This document shows, in pieces, positions 63,686 to 64,000 of a stretch of DNA of 64,000 nucleotides (positions are counted from its first letter, which is position 1; each line of letters begins with the position of its first letter). The translations under genes were made by a program, and so were the position numbers. The notes beneath the pieces are model-generated. The model searched no databases, had not been told where the DNA came from, and saw only the letters and a program-made list of their open reading frames with translations. The DNA comes from CAVUMR01 sp963742715 (GTDB lineage Bacteria; Actinomycetota; Actinomycetes; Mycobacteriales; Micromonosporaceae), in assembly GCA_963742715.1 (NCBI GenBank), contig CAVUMR010000002.1:1798001-1862000 (forward strand), given 5' to 3'.

Positions 63686-64000
63686 GTGGCCACCAGCAAG
63701 GACCGCCAGCGCGCGCTGGCCCGTGCCAAGCTCGAGCGCCAGATGGCGCGCCGTGCCGCATCGGCCCGCCGCCGCCGCCAGATCCAGGCCGGGGTCGGGG
63801 TGTTTGTCGCGCTCGCGCTGGTCGTGCTGGGCACGGTGTGGCTGGTCAACAACTACACCAAGGACGACGGCAAGAAGGCGACGCCGGCCGCGGAGTCCAC
63901 CGCCGCGACCACGCCCGGACCGTGCAAGTACACGAAGGCGGCCGCGCGGGACGGGCTCAAGGACGTCGGCGTACCGACCGCCGGCAAGGAGCCCCGGTCC
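63686..64000 (+). CDS. Membrane-anchored cyclophilin-type peptidyl-prolyl isomerase, N-terminal part
   Basis: Starts at GTG 63686 after GGGAGGAG with 6 bases of spacing; 105 codons are in the window and the frame is open at the edge. Visible: a basic helix (ATSKDRQRALARAKLERQMA), one membrane segment (AGVGVFVALALVVLGTVWLV) and the beginning of an outer part (GPCKYTKAAARDG). This matches actinobacterial PpiB-like proteins upstream of hisS; the cyclophilin domain itself is not visible. Confidence 0.8.
   Translation, partial: MATSKDRQRALARAKLERQMARRAASARRRRQIQAGVGVFVALALVVLGTVWLVNNYTKDDGKKATPAAESTAATTPGPCKYTKAAARDGLKDVGVPTAGKEPRS

Overview
The window looks like the chromosome of a very high-GC actinobacterium. 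Family-level guess from gene content, gene order and the heavy use of GTAC-containing codon pairs is Micromonosporaceae, possibly an Actinocatenispora; this genus guess is weak. The whole window is core metabolism and housekeeping. I found no insertion sequence, prophage, CRISPR array or tRNA gene. All genes except bldD (39.3 kb) and the peptidyl-prolyl isomerase at the right edge are on the minus strand.

Layout, left to right (transcription mostly right to left). 0-5.7 kb: arginine operon argC-argJ-argB-argD-argF-argR, with every junction a 4-base ATGA overlap and a candidate ARG box upstream of argC. 6-11 kb: pheS-pheT, preceded by a 466-bp leader carrying four copies of a 64-bp repeat, and a SpoU-family RNA methyltransferase. 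11-12.5 kb: infC-rpmI-rplT, with an ATC start codon for infC and an attenuator-like terminator in its leader. 12.6-18.4 kb: FMN riboswitch, then ribD-ribE-ribBA-ribH-hisE-hisG and a PH-domain membrane protein. 18.4-29.5 kb: a receiver-GGDEF protein, rpe, rsmB, fmt, def, priA, metK, coaBC, rpoZ, gmk and mihF. 29.7-39.1 kb: complete de novo UMP operon pyrR-pyrB-pyrC-carA-carB-pyrD-pyrF. 39.3-39.8 kb: bldD, divergent from pyrR. 40.0-47.5 kb: an unrecognised small gene, nusB, efp, aroQ-aroB-aroK-aroC, aroE, mltG and ruvX. 47.7-64 kb: alaS, two small conserved genes, a membrane protein, rarA, an AqpZ-type aquaporin, a NarL-type two-component system with a CcdC-like membrane protein, a large multi-spanning membrane protein, aspS, hisS, a metallo-beta-lactamase-fold hydrolase and the start of a membrane-anchored peptidyl-prolyl isomerase.

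Three things stand out. First, frame breaks cluster between about 15.2 and 18.7 kb (ribBA at least 3, ribE about 6, the GGDEF protein 2, perhaps the ribD end), while the genes on either side are clean; local sequence error is the likeliest cause. Second, short tandem repeats recur: 15-bp units inside the N-terminal coding parts of argD, ribBA and the PH-domain gene, a 64-bp x4 array before pheS, and a 16-bp array of six units right after bldD. Third, each 16-bp unit matches 7 of 9 fixed positions of the published BldD operator, and a similar site overlaps the presumed bldD -35 element. BldD itself keeps its cyclic-di-GMP-binding residues. I found no clear new enzymatic system; the repeat arrays are the best candidates for something undescribed.
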